Assembly (NCBI GenBank): GCA_910585995.1
Contig: CAJUGG010000075.1
Location: 1 to 16,633 of the forward strand
Length of the DNA: 16,633 nt
Direction of reading: 5' to 3'
DNA from: an uncultured Lachnospiraceae bacterium
GTDB taxonomy: Bacteria > Bacillota > Clostridia > Lachnospirales > Lachnospiraceae
Positions 14,193-16,633 of the stretch are shown one piece after another. How positions within the stretch are numbered: the first letter of the stretch is position 1; every line of letters begins with the position of its first letter. The notes beneath the pieces were generated by a model. The model saw only the letters and a program-made list of their open reading frames with translations, did not search any database and was not told the origin of the DNA. A program made the translations under genes and the position numbers.

Positions 14193-14230
14193 AAAGGAAG
14201 TGATTCACATTAAATTATGCTACAAAATAT

Positions 14231-14236
14231 AGGAGG
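14231..14236 (+). promoter_or_regulatory. Ribosome binding site that fixes the nfnA start
   Basis: AGGAGG is 7 bases before the ATG at 14244. The earlier in-frame ATG at 14217 has no ribosome site. Confidence 0.8.
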
Positions 14237-14243
14237 AAACTAT

Positions 14244-15128
14244 ATGTTTAAGATTTTAGAGGCAGAGCAGCTTTCTGCAAGCGTCTACAAACAGGTCATT
14301 CATGCTCCAAGAGTGGCCAAGTCCTGTGAGCCGGGACAGTTTATTATTGTGAGAGTGGATGAGACCGCAGAGCGTATTCCGTTGACCATCTGTGACTACG
14401 ACAGAGAAGCAGGCACTATTACATTGGCATTTCAGCCGATTGGCGTATCTACCCATAAGCTGGTGGCATTAAAAGCAGGAGATGAGATTGCTGATTTTGT
14501 CGGACCTCTTGGACGGCCGTCAGAACTGGTGACAGATGATCTGGAGGAAGTCAAAAAGAAAAAAGTGGTCTTTATTGCAGGCGGTGTGGGTACAGCTCCT
14601 GTGTATCCTCAGGCAAAATGGCTGCATGACCATGGAATAGAGTGTGATATTATCGTGGGTGCAAGAACCAAAGATCTCATTATCTTAGAAGAAGAGATGA
14701 GCAAAGTGGGCAATCTGTATGTGTGTACAGACGATGGAAGCTATGGGTTCCACGGTGTGGGTACAGCTATGCTGGAGAAGTTGGTGAGTGAAGGACATCA
14801 CTATGATCTGTGTGTGGCGATTGGTCCGATGATTATGATGAAATTCGCCTGTCTGACCACGAAAAAGCTTGGGATTCCTACCATTGTCAGTATGAATCCA
14901 ATCATGGTGGATGGTACAGGTATGTGCGGCGCCTGCCGTGTGCTTGTGGGTGATGAAGTGAAATTTGCTTGTGTGGACGGACCGGAGTTCGATGGTCATA
15001 AGATCGATTTTGAACAGGCAATGAAGAGAGCGGCAATGTATAAGACAGAGGAAGGAAGACGTCTTTTGAAGTTTCAGGAGGGCGACACGCACCATGGCGG
15101 CTGCGGAAATTGCGGAGGTGACAAATAA
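14244..15128 (+). CDS. nfnA: NADH-dependent ferredoxin:NADP+ oxidoreductase, small subunit (NfnA); sulfide dehydrogenase beta-like
   Basis: The FAD- and NAD-binding subunit of the Nfn transhydrogenase, which couples reduced ferredoxin and NADH to the reduction of two NADP+ by electron bifurcation. The 294-residue protein is built like PyrK and ferredoxin-NADP reductases: a beta-barrel FAD domain with RIPLTICDYD (44-53), a nucleotide domain with IAGGVGTAPVYPQAKWLH (111-128), and a C-terminal [2Fe-2S] site. The likely cluster ligands are Asp223, Cys228, Cys231 and Cys243 (MVDGTGMCGAC then FAC), the one-Asp/three-Cys pattern described for Nfn. The tail adds DTHHGGCGNCGG with two more cysteines (287, 290) and two histidines. 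It has its own promoter and overlaps nfnB by one base, as expected for a heterodimer. Confidence 0.9.
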   Translation: MFKILEAEQLSASVYKQVIHAPRVAKSCEPGQFIIVRVDETAERIPLTICDYDREAGTITLAFQPIGVSTHKLVALKAGDEIADFVGPLGRPSELVTDDLEEVKKKKVVFIAGGVGTAPVYPQAKWLHDHGIECDIIVGARTKDLIILEEEMSKVGNLYVCTDDGSYGFHGVGTAMLEKLVSEGHHYDLCVAIGPMIMMKFACLTTKKLGIPTIVSMNPIMVDGTGMCGACRVLVGDEVKFACVDGPEFDGHKIDFEQAMKRAAMYKTEEGRRLLKFQEGDTHHGGCGNCGGDK

Positions 15129-16516
15129 TGGCAGATGTATTAAAGAGAGTACCAGTCAGAGAGCAGGATGCAAAGGCTCGTGCGAAGAACTTCGAAGAAG
15201 TATGTTATGGTTATAACAAGGAAGAAGCAGTGGAAGAATCTCAGCGCTGTATTACCTGTAAAAATGCAAAATGTATGGAAGGATGCCCGGTCTCTATTGA
15301 TATTCCGGCGTTTATCGCAGCAGTCAAAGAGGAAAAATTTGAGGAGGCATTCCAGATCATCAGCAAATCTTCTGCACTTCCGGCAGTCTGCGGGCGTGTA
15401 TGTCCTCAGGAAAGTCAGTGTGAAGGAAGATGTATCCGTGGTAAAAAAGGAGATCCGATCTCCATCGGCAAACTGGAGCGTTTTGTGGCGGACTGGGCCA
15501 GAGAGAACGGGATCAAGCCAGTAGCTCCGGCAGAGAAAAACGGAAAGAAAGTGGCCGTCATCGGTTCTGGTCCTTCCGGCCTGACCTGTGCAGGAGATCT
15601 GGCGAAGTTAGGATATGATGTGACGATCTTTGAGGCATTACATAAAGCGGGCGGAGTGCTGGTGTACGGGATTCCGGAGTTTCGTCTTCCCAAGGATCGG
15701 GTAGTAGGCCCTGAGGTGGAGAATGTAAAATCTTTGGGCGTAAAGATCGAGACAGACGTGATCGTAGGACGGACCGTGAAGCTGGATGATCTGATCGAGG
15801 ATGAAGGATTTGATGCGGTATTTATCGGTTCTGGCGCAGGTCTTCCGAAATTTATGGGGATACCGGGGGAGACTGCTTGCGGAGTATTGTCTGCGAATGA
15901 GTACCTGACAAGAAATAATCTGATGAAAGCTTTTAATGAAGACTATGATACCCCGATCGTGCGCGGCCAGAAGGTAGTGGTCGTCGGCGGCGGCAATGTG
16001 GCGATGGATGCGGCCCGTACAGCGCTTCGTCTGGGTGCTGAGACGCATATTGTATATCGCAGAAGTGAAGAAGAACTTCCGGCTCGTGTGGAAGAAGTAC
16101 ACCATGCAAAAGAAGAGGGGATTATCTTTGATCTTCTGACCAATCCTGTAGAGATCCTGGTCAATGAGAATGACTGGGTGACAGGTGTGAAATGTATTCG
16201 TATGGAACTTGGAGAGCCGGATGCTTCCGGCAGGCGCCGTCCGGTGGAAGTGCCAGGATCAGAGTTTGTCATTGACTGTGATACGGTGATTATGTCTTTG
16301 GGTACTTCACCGAATCCATTGATCTCTTCGACGACGAAAGGGCTGGAGATCAACAGAAGACAGTGTATCGTGGCTACAGAGGATACGGGCGCTACGTCCA
16401 AAGAGGGTGTCTATGCAGGCGGCGACGCTGTGACAGGAGCAGCGACTGTGATCCTGGCGATGGGAGCTGGAAAAACGGCTGCAAAAGGGATTCATGAGTA
16501 TCTGAGTAAAAAATAA
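15128..16516 (+). CDS. nfnB: NfnB, large subunit of Nfn transhydrogenase (glutamate synthase small-subunit-like)
   Basis: The NADP- and bifurcating-FAD-binding subunit of Nfn, in the cytoplasm. The 462-residue protein begins with a glutamate-synthase-beta-type iron-sulfur region with Cys41, 44, 49, 53 (CITCKNAKCMEGCP) and Cys88, 92, 98, 102, enough for two [4Fe-4S] clusters. The FAD domain has GSGPSG (146-151) and EALHKAGGVLVYGIPEFRLPK. The NADP domain has VVGGGNVAMDAARTALRLG (285-303) with YRR, and the closing FAD motif is GVYAGGDAVTGAATVILAMGAGKTAA. Automatic pipelines often call such genes gltD or gltA. Here no glutamate synthase large subunit is near and the partner is nfnA, so Nfn is the better reading. 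TAATG joins the two genes. Two hairpins follow the stop. Confidence 0.92.
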   Translation: MADVLKRVPVREQDAKARAKNFEEVCYGYNKEEAVEESQRCITCKNAKCMEGCPVSIDIPAFIAAVKEEKFEEAFQIISKSSALPAVCGRVCPQESQCEGRCIRGKKGDPISIGKLERFVADWARENGIKPVAPAEKNGKKVAVIGSGPSGLTCAGDLAKLGYDVTIFEALHKAGGVLVYGIPEFRLPKDRVVGPEVENVKSLGVKIETDVIVGRTVKLDDLIEDEGFDAVFIGSGAGLPKFMGIPGETACGVLSANEYLTRNNLMKAFNEDYDTPIVRGQKVVVVGGGNVAMDAARTALRLGAETHIVYRRSEEELPARVEEVHHAKEEGIIFDLLTNPVEILVNENDWVTGVKCIRMELGEPDASGRRRPVEVPGSEFVIDCDTVIMSLGTSPNPLISSTTKGLEINRRQCIVATEDTGATSKEGVYAGGDAVTGAATVILAMGAGKTAAKGIHEYLSKK

Positions 16517-16531
16517 TTAATTGTGTGCGAC

Positions 16532-16553
16532 AAAAAAGACCGCCTTAAGGCGG
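16532..16553 (-). terminator. Palindromic hairpin that reads as a terminator on the minus strand
   Basis: CCGCCTTAAGGCGG at 16540-16553 is a perfect 14-base palindrome. On the plus strand it is preceded by a run of A (16532-16537) and no T run follows. On the minus strand it is followed by TCTTTTTTG, the normal terminator layout. It may end a convergent gene lying beyond the window, or help nfnAB ends by RNA folding only. Confidence 0.6.
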
Positions 16554-16585
16554 CACTCATAAGACAGTATTAGAAATGTTTTCGG

Positions 16586-16625
16586 GAAACGGCGTAGCTT
16601 GCGGGCTATGCCGTTTCTCCGTTTT
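16586..16625 (+). terminator. Probable terminator hairpin after nfnB
   Basis: A 13-pair stem joins 16586-16598 (GAAACGGCGTAGC) to 16605-16617 (GCTATGCCGTTTC) with one G-T wobble and a 6-base loop. A short T-rich tract (CTCCGTTTT) follows, weaker than at the other terminators here. It is the more likely end point of nfnAB transcription, about 70 bases after the stop. Confidence 0.65.
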
Positions 16626-16633
16626 GCAGGTCA

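Overview
The window looks like a piece of a Lachnospiraceae-type (class Clostridia, Bacillota) chromosome. All sixteen genes lie on the plus strand and are closely packed, with strong purine-rich ribosome sites, consensus vegetative (sigma-A type) promoters and classic intrinsic terminators. The gene content fits that group: SepF, a SpoIIIE/FtsK translocase, a RodA followed by methylglyoxal synthase, NfnAB, and a Gram-positive type HPr. The genus cannot be named from the sequence alone. I see no mobile element, CRISPR array, tRNA or rRNA, and no stretch above 300 bases without a gene.

Region 1 (1-2036) is the end of a cell-wall elongation cluster: the C-terminal part of RodA, methylglyoxal synthase (mgsA), and a lipoprotein D-Ala-D-Ala carboxypeptidase. 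Region 2 (2040-2568) is a self-contained unit of promoter, small P-loop protein and terminator. Region 3 (2621-5386) is a division-related run: an HlyD-like membrane adaptor, the YggS-type PLP protein and SepF, closed by a terminator hairpin. Region 4 (5414-7972) is a tightly overlapping run of aroB, lspA and an rluD-type pseudouridine synthase. LspA would process lipoproteins such as the carboxypeptidase of region 1.

Region 5 (7978-10356) is a two-gene unit with its own promoter and terminator: an unrecognised 172-residue protein and the CstA peptide/pyruvate transporter. Region 6 (10398-14156) begins with a strong promoter and an HPr-family phosphocarrier, followed by an attenuator-like hairpin, the FtsK/SpoIIIE DNA translocase, and a zinc-ribbon membrane protein with two chitobiase-C-like domains. 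Region 7 (14164-16633) is nfnA-nfnB, an electron-bifurcating ferredoxin/NAD(P)H transhydrogenase, under its own promoter and followed by two hairpins.

Most of the window is core chromosome and I see no clear novel defence or mobile system. The points most worth a second look are: the Asp-to-Glu change at the catalytic position of MgsA; the Lys at position 46 of HPr, where the regulatory serine normally is; the T9 tract inside the promoter of the unknown-cstA unit; the HlyD-like protein without a transporter in the yggS-sepF cluster; the small uncharacterised P-loop protein; and the zinc-ribbon/chitobiase-C membrane protein after ftsK.
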